A stretch of DNA of 64,000 bases from Mesorhizobium terrae (lineage in GTDB: Bacteria > Pseudomonadota > Alphaproteobacteria > Rhizobiales > Rhizobiaceae): contig NZ_CP044218.1 of assembly GCF_008727715.1 (NCBI RefSeq), positions 5,563,501 to 5,627,500 of the forward strand, written 5' to 3'. Below the pieces are notes generated by a model, which was not told the origin of the DNA, did not search any database, and worked only from the letters and a program-made list of their open reading frames with translations. The first letter of the stretch is position 1. Every line of letters begins with the position of its first letter. A program made the translations under genes and the position numbers. Positions 45,968 to 54,841 of this stretch are shown here, piece after piece.

Positions 45968-46066
45968 CAGCGCACGATCCCTTATCCGAAATCGGAACCG
46001 ATTTTGGAGCATGCGCCAAGTCGAAGCGAAGGAGCTTTTCCTACGCGTCCGAAAGGACGCGCGGTC
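45968..46066 (-). repeat. Bipartite intergenic palindromic repeat, copy 2
   Basis: Inverted relative to copy 1 at 35585-35679. On the minus strand: GCGTCC/GGACGC hairpin (46045-46060), a spacer with GCTCC and GCTTCGA, then TTGGCGCATG and an AATCGG/CCGATT palindrome. The order and spacing of the two modules match copy 1, although the sequence has diverged. Confidence 0.65.
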
Positions 46067-46078
46067 GCTTAATGTCGA

Positions 46079-46107
46079 TTGTACTTTTGCGCGGCTCTGC
46101 CTATAAG
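46079..46107 (+). promoter_or_regulatory. Promoter of tRNA-Gln
   Basis: TTGTAC (-35, 46079-46084), 17-bp spacer, TATAAG (-10, 46102-46107), placing transcription start about 25-30 nt before the tRNA. Spacing and boxes fit a sigma-70-type alphaproteobacterial promoter. Confidence 0.6.
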
Positions 46108-46139
46108 GCCGCTCACATCCGATTCAAGCAATCGGATCT

Positions 46140-46214
46140 TGGGGCGTCGCCAAGCGGTAAGGCATCGGTTTTTGGTACCGACATTCCCAGGTTCGAATCC
46201 TGGCGCCCCAGCCA
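46140..46214 (+). tRNA. tRNA-Gln (anticodon UUG)
   Basis: 75 nt including an encoded CCA. Acceptor stem TGGGGCG/CGCCCCA (7 bp), D-arm with AAGCGGTAAGGC, anticodon stem TCGGT/ACCGA with loop TTTTGGT (anticodon TTG), and T-arm with GGTTCGAATCC. The U1:A72 pair and discriminator G are typical of glutamine tRNA. No integrase or attachment-site duplication is seen beside it. Confidence 0.96.
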
Positions 46215-46383
46215 AACTCTCAAGAATGCCTGATTTTCCCGACCTTGGCGGCCCACGAGCTTGCCACGCGCAGCTAATCGCAGCGATCTGGCAAGGTCCG
46301 CGCACCTCACCGTCAGCCGTGCCAGACTGTCACTCAACCCACCGCGCCGCGTCTTCGCTTCGCGGCGCCTAGCGCCTCCGGGC

Positions 46384-47829
46384 TCAAGCCCTTCCCAGCG
46401 GTAGCGACAGCGGCGCCATGGCGGAGATGTCGCGGCCTTTGCTGTCTAGTCCGCCGGCTTTGGCGCAGGCAAAATCCTGCAGTTGCTGCAGTTCGTGGAT
46501 CGCGCCGTCATAGTCGATGAAGGACGGCTTGCCGTTCTCGACCACGCAACGTCCATCGACGAAGACACGCTCGACCGCCCGCTCAGCGGCGCAATGCAGC
46601 AGGCTGCGCAGCGGGTCGTAGACCGGGCGCATGGTCGGCGTGTCGAGGTCTATGACAACGAGGTCGGCTTTCGCGCCGACGGCGAGGCGCCCGATGTCGG
46701 AGCGCCCGAGCGCGCGCGCGCCAGCGAGCGTCGCGGCATCGAAGACATCGCCGGTCGTGATGTCGAAGACGGACTTGCCCCCCAGCCGCGAACAGATCAG
46801 CGCCTGCCGCATTTCCTCCAGCATGTTGAAGGGATAGCTGTCGGTGCCGATGCCGACATTGACGCCGGCGCGGCGATAGGCGCCGAGCGTCTCCAGCGCC
46901 ATGCCGCTGCGGGCGAAGGTGACCGGGCAATGGGCGACTGAGGTGCCGCGTTCGGCCAGCGTGACGAGATCGTTTTGCGTCCGTTGCCGGGTCCAGGAAT
47001 GGTGGTCGGCAAAGATGCAATGACCGAGGATGACATCCGAGCCGAGCACGCCGAGGCGGTCGAGATACTGCACAGCGGTCAGTCCGGTGCGGCGTAACAG
47101 TTCCTCATGCTCGGCCATGGTCTGGGCGGCATGGACGGTGATCTTCATGCCGCGCTTGCGCGCTTCCTCTGCCGCGTCGACCAGAAGGTCGGTCCGGCAG
47201 GTCTCGACCTGCGAGGGCGACACGACGCCGTCAAGCCGGCTGCTCGGATGCGCGCGAGCCCGTTCGGCAAAGTCCAGCGCACGCACGAAGGCGTCGCGGC
47301 CGGCCTGGTCGCTCCATTCATAGTCGAGCTTGTGGCTGTCGCGCACAACCCAGCCGGCCTGGCGGAAACCCGGTGCTAGATAAGCCCGCGCACCACTTCT
47401 GGCCGCGATGTCGAGCCAGATGTCGTGAGCGCCGGCAATGTCGAGGATGGTGGTGGCGCCCGATCGCATGAGGTCGCCCAGCATGACGGTCAGGCAGGCT
47501 GCGCGGGCGTCATCGCCGCCATCGAGGACGCTTGAGAATTCGTACATGGCCTGACCCCAGAGGGCGGCGGTGCCGGCATCCTCGAAAATACTCTTGGCCA
47601 GCGGCTCGTCATGCGAATGGCAATGGATGTTAACCAGCCCCGGCATGACCATGCGTGATTTGCCGGACAGTTCGGTGCTGGCCGGCCCTTCGTACCGTCC
47701 GCCAACGCAGAGCAGCCCGGCCTCATTGAAGGCAACGTCGCCGCCGCACAGATAGACGTGCCCGTCGCTTGCCGGGTCGTAGCCGACGATGGTCTCCGCA
47801 TCGCGAATAACGGTAACGCTGTCAGTCAT
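46384..47829 (-). CDS. Amidohydrolase (AtzA/SsnA/TrzN-like) 1
   Basis: 481 residues, metal-dependent amidohydrolase with the full ligand set: H69-x-H71 in PGLVNIHCHSHDEP, a His in KITVHAAQTMAEHEE, a His in LGHCIFADHHSW, and Asp in GIGTDSYPFNM. C-terminal strand IGRLAVGAKADLVVIDLDTP closes the composite beta-domain. Such enzymes deaminate or dechlorinate N-heterocycles, guanine-type purines or triazines; the exact substrate is not predictable. It overlaps the AapM-like permease gene by 8 nt, so its substrate probably enters through that importer. Paralogue of the protein at 53300-54841. Confidence 0.87.
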   Translation of the reverse strand: MTDSVTVIRDAETIVGYDPASDGHVYLCGGDVAFNEAGLLCVGGRYEGPASTELSGKSRMVMPGLVNIHCHSHDEPLAKSIFEDAGTAALWGQAMYEFSSVLDGGDDARAACLTVMLGDLMRSGATTILDIAGAHDIWLDIAARSGARAYLAPGFRQAGWVVRDSHKLDYEWSDQAGRDAFVRALDFAERARAHPSSRLDGVVSPSQVETCRTDLLVDAAEEARKRGMKITVHAAQTMAEHEELLRRTGLTAVQYLDRLGVLGSDVILGHCIFADHHSWTRQRTQNDLVTLAERGTSVAHCPVTFARSGMALETLGAYRRAGVNVGIGTDSYPFNMLEEMRQALICSRLGGKSVFDITTGDVFDAATLAGARALGRSDIGRLAVGAKADLVVIDLDTPTMRPVYDPLRSLLHCAAERAVERVFVDGRCVVENGKPSFIDYDGAIHELQQLQDFACAKAGGLDSKGRDISAMAPLSLPLGRA

Positions 47830-48904
47830 GACCCATCCTGAAATGTTTCTCGAGAAAGCGGCTGTAGCTGCCCATCAGGGCGCTGAAGAGGAAATACACG
47901 ACGGCGGCGAACAGATAGCCTTCCAGCACGGCGATGCCTTGCCAGTTAGGGTCGCGCAGCGCGGTGCGCACGGTGTTGAGGAAATCGAGCAGGCCGACAA
48001 TGGTGACCAGCGTCGTGTCCTGGAAGAAGCCGATGAACAGCGAGACCAGCGGCGGGATCACCGTCTTCAATGCCTGGGGGATGACCACCAAGAACGTATA
48101 TTGCCAATAGTGCAGGCCGAGCGCCTGCGCCGCCTCGGTCTGGCCCTTGGGCAGCGCCTGCAGGCCGGCGCGCACGACCTCTGCGATATAGGCGGCGGCG
48201 AACAGGATGATCGCCACTTGCGCCCGCAGCAGCTTGTCGATGGTGACACCCTGCGGCATGAACAGCGGCAGCATCACCGATGCCATGAACAGCACGCTGA
48301 CCAGCGGCACGCCGCGCACCAGCTCGATGAAGAAAATCGACAGCACACGGATCGCCGGCAGGTTGGAACTGCGGCCCAGCGCCAGCATGACGCCGAGCGG
48401 CAGGGCGCAGACCAGGCCGACAAAAGACAGCATGAAGGAGAGCGGCAGACCGCCCCATTGCGAGGTCGGCACCGCAGCCAGCCCGAGCGCGCCGCCAGCC
48501 ACGAGCAGATAGAGCACTGGCATCAGTACCAACCAGGCGAGAAGCAGCCTGCGGCCCCAGAAGCGCGGCGCGCCCGAAACGGCCAGCGCGCCGAGGAAGA
48601 TCAACACCGCGACCAGCGGACGCCATTGCTCCTCCATCGGGTAGACACCGAACAGCATGTAACGCAGTTTCGCCGCGAGATAGGGCCAGCAGGCGCCGCT
48701 GCCCGCCTTGCAATCGGCAGGCGAGCCGATGAAGACGGCGTTGATGAGCAGCCAGGTCAGCGCCACCTTCAAGGCGAGGCCGATCAGGATCGCGCAGACG
48801 ACGGTGATCGCCGTATTGCCCGGCGTGCCGAAATAGACCTTCAGCCAGCGCCCGCCGGGGGCCGCCGGCGCCAGCATGGGCTGCGTTGCAAGCGGATCGC
48901 TCAT
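47822..48904 (-). CDS. aapM: Amino-acid ABC transporter permease (AapM/GltK-like)
   Basis: 360 residues from the ATG at 48904. About eight hydrophobic segments; the long N-terminal part before the core is typical of AapM. The permease signature EAAQALGLHYWQYTFLVVIP is present (the EAA loop that docks the ATPase). Pairs with the AapQ-like permease encoded just upstream (2 nt gap). No ATP-binding subunit (AapP) follows; an amidohydrolase gene takes that place. Confidence 0.9.
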   Translation of the reverse strand: MSDPLATQPMLAPAAPGGRWLKVYFGTPGNTAITVVCAILIGLALKVALTWLLINAVFIGSPADCKAGSGACWPYLAAKLRYMLFGVYPMEEQWRPLVAVLIFLGALAVSGAPRFWGRRLLLAWLVLMPVLYLLVAGGALGLAAVPTSQWGGLPLSFMLSFVGLVCALPLGVMLALGRSSNLPAIRVLSIFFIELVRGVPLVSVLFMASVMLPLFMPQGVTIDKLLRAQVAIILFAAAYIAEVVRAGLQALPKGQTEAAQALGLHYWQYTFLVVIPQALKTVIPPLVSLFIGFFQDTTLVTIVGLLDFLNTVRTALRDPNWQGIAVLEGYLFAAVVYFLFSALMGSYSRFLEKHFRMGHD

Positions 48905-48906
48905 GC

Positions 48907-50070
48907 TCAACGCTCCTTCAACGCAACACGCGCATTGTACCAGTTCATGATGAGCGAGATGGCGATCGACAGCACCAGATAGACCAGCATGAACAGCGCG
49001 ATCGGCTCGATCGCCTGGCCGGTCTGGTTCATGATGGTGTTCGACACCATCACCAGGTCCGGGTAGCCGATGGCGATCGCCAGCGAGCTGTTCTTGAAGG
49101 TGGTGAGGTAGATGTTGGTGAGCGGTGGCACGATCACCCGGAACGCCTGCGGCAGGACGACGAGGCGCATGATACGCCCCTGCGAGAGGCCGAGCGCCGC
49201 CGCCGCCTCGCTCTGGCCGCGCCCGATCGACAGGATGCCGCTGCGCACGATTTCGGCGATGCTGGCCGAGGCGCCGAGCGTCAGCCCGATCAGCAGCGCA
49301 ACGAATTCCGGCTTGAGATGCGAACCGCCGGTCAGGCGGAAGCGGCCAAGCACCGGCGGATCGAAGGTCCAGTCGGCATTGCCGAAGGCGAGAACGCCGG
49401 CGAGCGGAATGACGAGAAAAAGCAGCGCCAGCGGCCAGCCCGGCAGCGCCTCGCCGGTGGCGATGCGGGTGCGCCGCACATAAAATTGCCAGGTGATGGC
49501 GGCTGCGAAGCCAACGCCCAGCGCCGCCGCGACTTCCCAGAAGCCGGACTTCCAGACCATGGCCGGAACGACGAGACCGCTGTTGGAGATGAAGACGCCC
49601 GGCAAAAGCATGACCGCCTGCTTGACCGGCGGCAGCGTGAAGATGATGACCGCATACCAGAGGAAGAGGTAGAGCAGCAGCGGCACGTTGCGCAGCGCTT
49701 CGACATAGGCAAGCATCAGCCGCGCCAAAAGCGGGTTCTTCGAAAGCCGAGCCACGCCGACGGCGACGCCGATGATGGTTGCCAATATGGTCGCCAAGAG
49801 AGCGACCTTGACCGTGTTGAGGATGCCGACCAGCAGCGCGCGGCCATAGGTATCGGTCGGCTCATAGGCGATCGGCGTATCGCTGATGATGAAACCGGCC
49901 TCGCGGCCGAGATAGCCGAAACCGGTCGCGATATCCTGCTTGGACAGGTTGGTGAGCGCGTTGTCGAACAAATACCAGGCGACCGCCAGTACGGCGCCTA
50001 CACACAGAAGCTGGTAGCTCCATTCGCGAACGCGCTGGTCACGCAGCAATCCTGTCAGCACGGTCGTCAC
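48907..50070 (-). CDS. aapQ: Amino-acid ABC transporter permease (AapQ/GltJ-like)
   Basis: 387 residues from a GTG start at 50070 with an excellent GGAGGAG 6-7 nt upstream; the frame is open much further but without a plausible start. Hydrophobic throughout, with the EAA loop SEAAAALGLSQGRIMRLVVLP near the C-terminus and RNVPLLLYLFLWY typical of the His/Glu/Gln/Arg permease family. 55 nt downstream of the SBP gene. Imports polar amino acids or related molecules across the inner membrane. Confidence 0.9.
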   Translation of the reverse strand: MTTVLTGLLRDQRVREWSYQLLCVGAVLAVAWYLFDNALTNLSKQDIATGFGYLGREAGFIISDTPIAYEPTDTYGRALLVGILNTVKVALLATILATIIGVAVGVARLSKNPLLARLMLAYVEALRNVPLLLYLFLWYAVIIFTLPPVKQAVMLLPGVFISNSGLVVPAMVWKSGFWEVAAALGVGFAAAITWQFYVRRTRIATGEALPGWPLALLFLVIPLAGVLAFGNADWTFDPPVLGRFRLTGGSHLKPEFVALLIGLTLGASASIAEIVRSGILSIGRGQSEAAAALGLSQGRIMRLVVLPQAFRVIVPPLTNIYLTTFKNSSLAIAIGYPDLVMVSNTIMNQTGQAIEPIALFMLVYLVLSIAISLIMNWYNARVALKER

Positions 50071-50125
50071 TGAAGCTCCTCCGTCGGGAAACCGCGCGCC
50101 GCCACCGCGGCGCGCGCCACCCCCT

Positions 50126-51157
50126 TTAGCGATAAGGCGGAGAGTAAAGGAGCCCGCCGTGGTTCCACAAAGCGTTGGGTCCGCGGCTGAGACCCAGCGC
50201 GGTCTTCTCGCCCAGATTGCGGTCGAAGACCTCGGCATAGTTGCCGACATTCTTGACGATGTTGTAGGCCCATTTCTTGTCGAGGCCGAGCATCGGGCCG
50301 AGGTCGTCGGTGACGCCCAGCATGCGCTGGATTTCCGGATCCTGGCTCTTGGCCATCTCATCGACATTGGCCTGGGTGATGCCCTTTTCCTCAGCGGCTG
50401 TCAGGGTCCAGAGCGACCACGAGACAATGTCGCGCCAGTTGGAATCGTTCTGCCGCACCGCGGGCGCCAGGGGTTCCTTGGAGATGGTCTCCGGCAGGAT
50501 GACATAGTCGTTCGGGTTCTTGGAGCCGGCGCGGATCGAGGCAAGGTCGGAACGGTCCGACGACACGGCATCGCAACGGCCGGAGAAGAAGGCATTGTTG
50601 TTCTCGTCCGGGCTCTCGAAGACGACCAGCTCGAACTTGCCGTTGTTGGCACGGAAGAAGTCGGCCAGGTTCTGTGCCGTGGTCGTGCCCGGCAAGGTGC
50701 AGATCGCGGCATCCTTGAGGTCTTTGGCGCTGGTCACGCCGAGGCTCTTCGACACCATCAGGCCCTGCCCGTCGTAGAAGGCGACCGGCCCGAAATCGAT
50801 GCCGAGCGAGGCTTCGCGCGAAAAGGTCATCGTGGTCTGGCGCGACAGGATGTCGATCTCGCCGGACTGCAGCGCCTGGAAGCGGGTGTTGATGTTGGTC
50901 AGCACGAAATCGACCTTGTTCGGATCGCCGAACACCGCCGAAGCGACCGCGCGGCAGACGTCGACGTCGAAGCCGGCGAACTTGCCCTGCGCATCGGCCA
51001 GCGCGAAGCCGGTCGTGCCCATCGAAACACCGCAGATCAGCTTGCCGCGCGCCTTCACGGTTTCCAGCGTGCTGGCCGCCTGAGCGCTGACGGCCGACAG
51101 GCCGACTAGAATACCAGCGGCCGCAGCGATCCTGCGGGCTGCCTTGAACGTCACCAT
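50126..51157 (-). CDS. aapJ: Amino-acid ABC transporter substrate-binding protein (AapJ-like)
   Basis: 343 residues, periplasmic. Signal peptide in residues 1-27 (cleavage after SAQA). SBP_bac_3 fold: LETVKARGKLICGVSMGTTGFA, FDVDVCRAVASAVFGDP, NTRFQALQSGEIDILSRQTT, CTLPGTTTAQNLADFF, and the long Aap-type C-terminus (YAEVFDRNLG, ALWNHGGLLYSPPYR). AGGGAGG 6 nt before the ATG. Begins the aapJ-aapQ-aapM-amidohydrolase operon; a pair of TATACAA-type boxes lies 83-110 nt upstream. Confidence 0.93.
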   Translation of the reverse strand: MVTFKAARRIAAAAGILVGLSAVSAQAASTLETVKARGKLICGVSMGTTGFALADAQGKFAGFDVDVCRAVASAVFGDPNKVDFVLTNINTRFQALQSGEIDILSRQTTMTFSREASLGIDFGPVAFYDGQGLMVSKSLGVTSAKDLKDAAICTLPGTTTAQNLADFFRANNGKFELVVFESPDENNNAFFSGRCDAVSSDRSDLASIRAGSKNPNDYVILPETISKEPLAPAVRQNDSNWRDIVSWSLWTLTAAEEKGITQANVDEMAKSQDPEIQRMLGVTDDLGPMLGLDKKWAYNIVKNVGNYAEVFDRNLGEKTALGLSRGPNALWNHGGLLYSPPYR

Positions 51158-51239
51158 GCCATTCCTCCCTTAAAAACGATGCGGCCGGGTCTCTGCCTAC
51201 GGTTTCGCATCCTGACACACGGCAATTCAACCAAACTGC

Positions 51240-51267
51240 ATACAATCTTGCAATAGAATTTATACAA
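51240..51267 (-). promoter_or_regulatory. Paired ATACAA boxes upstream of aapJ (possible GntR site)
   Basis: Two ATACAA (TTGTAT on the gene strand) boxes at 51240-51245 and 51262-51267, 22 bp apart. The same motif with almost the same spacing occurs upstream of the dipeptide-type SBP gene (59721/59743) and between gntR and the racemase gene (61862/61885). Set in an AT-rich patch likely to be the promoter. Confidence 0.45.
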
Positions 51268-51346
51268 TAATTGTGCGCAATTTAGACCCCACCCTAAAAC
51301 ACCACCCTAAGGGCGTTCAGCCCTCACATTGGCGCCATTTACGGCC

Positions 51347-52303
51347 CTAAAGCGCGAAACAGGCAACGTTGCCGCCATTTTCACCGCCGATCAGTTCGGG
51401 CTGCTCCCGTCGACACTGATCGAAGGCCAATGAACAGCGCGGATTGAAGGCGCAGCCGCGCGGCGGGTCGATCGGGCTCGGCACCTCGCCGGCAAGCGGG
51501 TGACGGTCGCGGTTCGGCGCTTCCAGGTCGGGAATCGTATCCAAAAGCAGCTTTGTATAGGGATGCCGCGGATTGGCGAACAAGGTGTCGGCGTCGGCCT
51601 CCTCGACGATGCGGCCGAGATACATCACTGCCACCCGGTCCGACATATGGCGCACGACCGAAAGATTGTGGCTGATGAACACGTAAGTGAGCCCGAGTTC
51701 CTTCTGCAGGTCGCGCATCAGGTTGAGCACCTGTGCCTGCACCGAAACGTCGAGGGCGGAGGTCGGCTCGTCGCAGACCAGGAATTCCGCCTCGGTGGCC
51801 AGCGCCCTGGCAATAGAGATGCGCTGGCGCTGCCCGCCCGAAAAGGCGTGCGGATAGCGGTCGGCGTCGCCGGGCGACAGGCCGACGAGTTGGAGCAGCT
51901 CAGCGACACGGGCGTCTACCTCGGCAAGCGTCGCGCGCAGCCGCAAGGTGCGGATCGGCTCGGCGATGATGTCGCCGACACGCCAGCGCGGGTTCAGGCT
52001 GGAATATGGGTCCTGGAAGATCATCTGGACACGCAGCGGACCGCTGGCGCCCGCACCGAACCGGACGCTGCCGCGCATCGGCTTGTGCATGCCGACGAGA
52101 AGCCGCGCGATGGTTGATTTCCCGCAGCCGGACTCGCCGACGATGCTCAGCGTCTTGCCGCGCGGCACCGAGAATGAGACGCCGTCCACCGCCTTCAGCA
52201 CCTTGCGTTGCTTGCCTTCGATGACCCGGTTCAGAAATGGCGGCGACACGTCGAACCAGCAGGCGACATCGTCGACCTCGAGCAGTGGAGCCTCATGCGG
52301 CAT
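51347..52303 (-). CDS. Oligopeptide/dipeptide ABC transporter ATP-binding protein (DppF-like)
   Basis: 318 residues from the ATG at 52303 (GGGAGG 9 nt upstream). ABC ATPase: Walker A GESGCGKST, Q-loop FQDPYSSLNP, signature FSGGQRQR, Walker B FLVCDEPTSALD, H-loop ISHNLS, and the C-terminal Cys-rich oligopeptide-transporter tail (GCAFNPRCSLAFDQC) that may bind an Fe-S cluster or zinc. Works with the DppD-like ATPase (11-nt overlap). Last gene of the seven-gene dpp-type operon. Confidence 0.92.
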   Translation of the reverse strand: MPHEAPLLEVDDVACWFDVSPPFLNRVIEGKQRKVLKAVDGVSFSVPRGKTLSIVGESGCGKSTIARLLVGMHKPMRGSVRFGAGASGPLRVQMIFQDPYSSLNPRWRVGDIIAEPIRTLRLRATLAEVDARVAELLQLVGLSPGDADRYPHAFSGGQRQRISIARALATEAEFLVCDEPTSALDVSVQAQVLNLMRDLQKELGLTYVFISHNLSVVRHMSDRVAVMYLGRIVEEADADTLFANPRHPYTKLLLDTIPDLEAPNRDRHPLAGEVPSPIDPPRGCAFNPRCSLAFDQCRREQPELIGGENGGNVACFAL

Positions 52304-53303
52304 GGGCGACACCTCCCTCGTGCAGCCAGCATGCCGCGGATGTGTGACCGCCGACGACCGGCGCGAGCTCGGGCCGCTCGGCAAGGCACCGCGGCCCGGA
52401 CTGCGGGCAGCGCGGGTGAAAGGCGCAGCCCGTCGGCATGGCGTGCAGGCGCGGCATGGCGCCATCGATTTGGTTGAGGCGCGCGACCCGTTCGCGCAGG
52501 CCGGGGATCGAGTTCATCAGGCCGCGCGTATAGGGATGGGACGGGCGGCGCACCACATCCTCCACCGGGCCGATCTCAGCGATGCGTCCGGCATACATGA
52601 CCGCCACCCGGTCGGCGGTTTCAGCGATCACGCCCATGTCGTGCGTGACCAGAAGCACGGCGGTGCCATGGTCGCGGCACAGGCGCTTCAACAGCGCGGT
52701 GATCTGCGCCTGGATAGACACGTCGAGTGCCGTGGTCGGCTCGTCGGCGACGATCAGGCGCGGGTTCGCGGCAAGTGCCAAGGCGATGACGATGCGCTGG
52801 CGCATGCCGCCCGAGAATTGGTGCGGATGATTGTCGATACGCTCCTCGGCGGCCGGAATGCCGACTTCCTTCATCAGGTCGAGCGCCCGTGCCCGCGCCT
52901 GCCTGGCCGACAGGCCGAGATGATAGCGGATGGTCTCTGCCAGTTGCTGGCCCACCGTGAACAGCGGGTGCAGGCTGGTCAGCGGGTCCTGGAAGATGGC
53001 GCCGATCTTGGCGCCGCGCAGCCGCTGCCGCTCCTTCGGCGGCAGGTTGTCGATGCGGCGACCCTCAAGATGGATTTCGCCGCCGGCCTGATAGCCGGGC
53101 GGGTCGAGCAGGCCGATGATGGCCATACCGGTCAGCGACTTGCCCGCGCCGGATTCGCCGACCATGCCGAGGATCTCACCCGCCGCGATGTCGAAGGAAA
53201 TGCCGCTGGTCGCGACCAGGTTTCCCCGCCGCGTCGGAAATTCGACGCGCAGGTCCTGAACCCTGAGGATCGGCGCTGTCGATGATGCGTTGCGCTCGGT
53301 CAT
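52293..53303 (-). CDS. Oligopeptide/dipeptide ABC transporter ATP-binding protein (DppD-like)
   Basis: 336 residues from the ATG at 53303, overlapping the amidohydrolase stop (ATGA); the frame is open further upstream but unsupported. Walker A GESGAGKSL, FQDPLTSLHP, signature FSGGMRQR, Walker B RLIVADEPTTALD, and the C-terminal GCAFHPRCPQSGPRC tail. Energises the two permeases encoded at 56052-57975. Confidence 0.92.
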   Translation of the reverse strand: MTERNASSTAPILRVQDLRVEFPTRRGNLVATSGISFDIAAGEILGMVGESGAGKSLTGMAIIGLLDPPGYQAGGEIHLEGRRIDNLPPKERQRLRGAKIGAIFQDPLTSLHPLFTVGQQLAETIRYHLGLSARQARARALDLMKEVGIPAAEERIDNHPHQFSGGMRQRIVIALALAANPRLIVADEPTTALDVSIQAQITALLKRLCRDHGTAVLLVTHDMGVIAETADRVAVMYAGRIAEIGPVEDVVRRPSHPYTRGLMNSIPGLRERVARLNQIDGAMPRLHAMPTGCAFHPRCPQSGPRCLAERPELAPVVGGHTSAACWLHEGGVAHAA

Positions 53304-54841
53304 GAGGCTGGCCTCGTCACCGGATAGCTGGAGGAGAAGATGTCTCCGACGGGCGGATGTTTCCACGTGCGCTCGGGATAGAGGCCGATCAGCCGGTCGA
53401 ACTGCGCCTGCGCGCGCCGCTGCGCCTCGGCCGGGTCGAAGCCCGGAATGACGCCGTCCGACATGACGAAACGGCCGTCGATGATGACGGTCGAGACGTC
53501 GCGCCCGGCGCCGTTCAACATCATGGTCTGGATCGGATCGATCACCTGGCCGATGCGGTCGTGGCCAAGATCGAAGACGACGATATCGGCCTTGGCGCCC
53601 GGCATCAGCCGGCCGAGGTCGGGCCGGCGCAGCGCATCGGCGCCACCGACAGTCGCCGCATCGTAATAGTCTTCCGAACGGACGGTCATCGTCGAGGCGT
53701 CGACGACGCGGCACAACATCATGCCCACCTGCATGTTGAGCACCATATCCGGCGGCCAGGTGTCGGTGCCCATGCCGATCCTGAGGCCCATGGCGCGGTA
53801 GCGCGCGAAGGATTCGATCGTGCTGCCGTGGCGGGCCGAGACCAGCGGGCAATGGACGACGGTGGCGCCGCCGTCGCGAATGATCTCAAGGTCGTTGCCG
53901 GACCTTTCGATGCGGCTCGAGCCCGTGACATAGGTGCCGTGCGGCAGTAGGGCGCGCTCCGACAGAAAGCCGATGCTGGCCAACCATTCGGGCGGCGACA
54001 TGCCATGCAGCCGCTCGACCGTGTCATATTCCAGCTTCGACTGGCAGCAATGCAGGCGGATCGGCACGTCGAGATCGGCCGCTGCCGCCGCCGATCGCCG
54101 CAACAGCTCGGCGGTTGCCGTCTCGATGCGGTCGGGCGCCAGCATGGTGCGCACCAGCCCGTCGGCCATGCCCTCGAAGCGACGGCAAAAGGCGATCGCC
54201 TCGTCGAGATTGGCGAGGCCCCGCGCTTCGTCGAAATGGAAATCGATCTTGCCGTCGTCATGGATGAAAGTGTTGCCGGCGCGATAGGCCGGGCCGAGAT
54301 AGACGCGCAGGCCAAGCGCCTCGGCGCTGTCGGCGGCCGAAGCGAATTCCTCAGTCGTCTCACCCCATTCGCGATAGAACAGCGAGGCGATAGGCAGCGC
54401 GGTGGTGATTCCGTTGCGGATCAACTGGGCGAAGGCATAGTGCTTCTGGAAAGCCAGTTCCTGCGGCGTGTACATCTCGTAGGGGCCGCGATCCATATAG
54501 GTCTTCGGCCATATCCTGCCCTTCTCCCAAGACGGCTGGTTGTCGAAGCCCAGTATGGTGGTGTCGAGGTCGGCCAGCGCATCGAGATCGATGAAACCCG
54601 GACCGATCAGCGCCTGGCCGAAGTCGACGCGTCGCGCCACCTCGCCCTGGTAATCGTGACCGACAAACACGATGCGGTCGCGGTGGAAGACGACCTCGCC
54701 ATGTTCGAGCAGGTGATGGCGGCTGCCGGCATGGCCGACAACCCAGCGTGCGGTGACCAGCGTCGGCCCGGCTACCTGGCCGGTCGGAACCGGCGAATGC
54801 GGCGACGCGCCATTCATCGAGGAAGCGCCGTTCGCGATCAT
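53300..54841 (-). CDS. Amidohydrolase (AtzA/SsnA-like) 2 with altered metal motif
   Basis: 513 residues from the ATG at 54841 (overlaps the preceding stop, ATGA). Paralogue of the enzyme at 46384-47829: shared GMGTDTWPPDM (Asp ligand), RLHCCQSKLEYD and LLPHGTYV (His ligands), and LGRLMPGAKADIVVFDLGHD. The first metal motif is lost: where the paralogue has H-x-H, this protein reads PGFIDLDALADLD (D87, L89). It may use a mononuclear or differently coordinated metal, or act on another bond. Encoded within the dpp-type operon, suggesting hydrolysis of the imported compound. Confidence 0.85.
   Translation of the reverse strand: MIANGASSMNGASPHSPVPTGQVAGPTLVTARWVVGHAGSRHHLLEHGEVVFHRDRIVFVGHDYQGEVARRVDFGQALIGPGFIDLDALADLDTTILGFDNQPSWEKGRIWPKTYMDRGPYEMYTPQELAFQKHYAFAQLIRNGITTALPIASLFYREWGETTEEFASAADSAEALGLRVYLGPAYRAGNTFIHDDGKIDFHFDEARGLANLDEAIAFCRRFEGMADGLVRTMLAPDRIETATAELLRRSAAAAADLDVPIRLHCCQSKLEYDTVERLHGMSPPEWLASIGFLSERALLPHGTYVTGSSRIERSGNDLEIIRDGGATVVHCPLVSARHGSTIESFARYRAMGLRIGMGTDTWPPDMVLNMQVGMMLCRVVDASTMTVRSEDYYDAATVGGADALRRPDLGRLMPGAKADIVVFDLGHDRIGQVIDPIQTMMLNGAGRDVSTVIIDGRFVMSDGVIPGFDPAEAQRRAQAQFDRLIGLYPERTWKHPPVGDIFSSSYPVTRPAS

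Noticed and set aside
46140..46214. tRNA-Gln as an integration site for a genomic island
   Set aside because: No integrase gene and no repeat of the tRNA 3' end is seen nearby; adjacent genes have flanking-type composition.
47789..50073. Two ~395-codon plus-strand open frames opposite the Aap permease genes
   Set aside because: Gln/His/Arg/Asp-rich antisense translations typical of high-GC shadows of membrane-protein genes.
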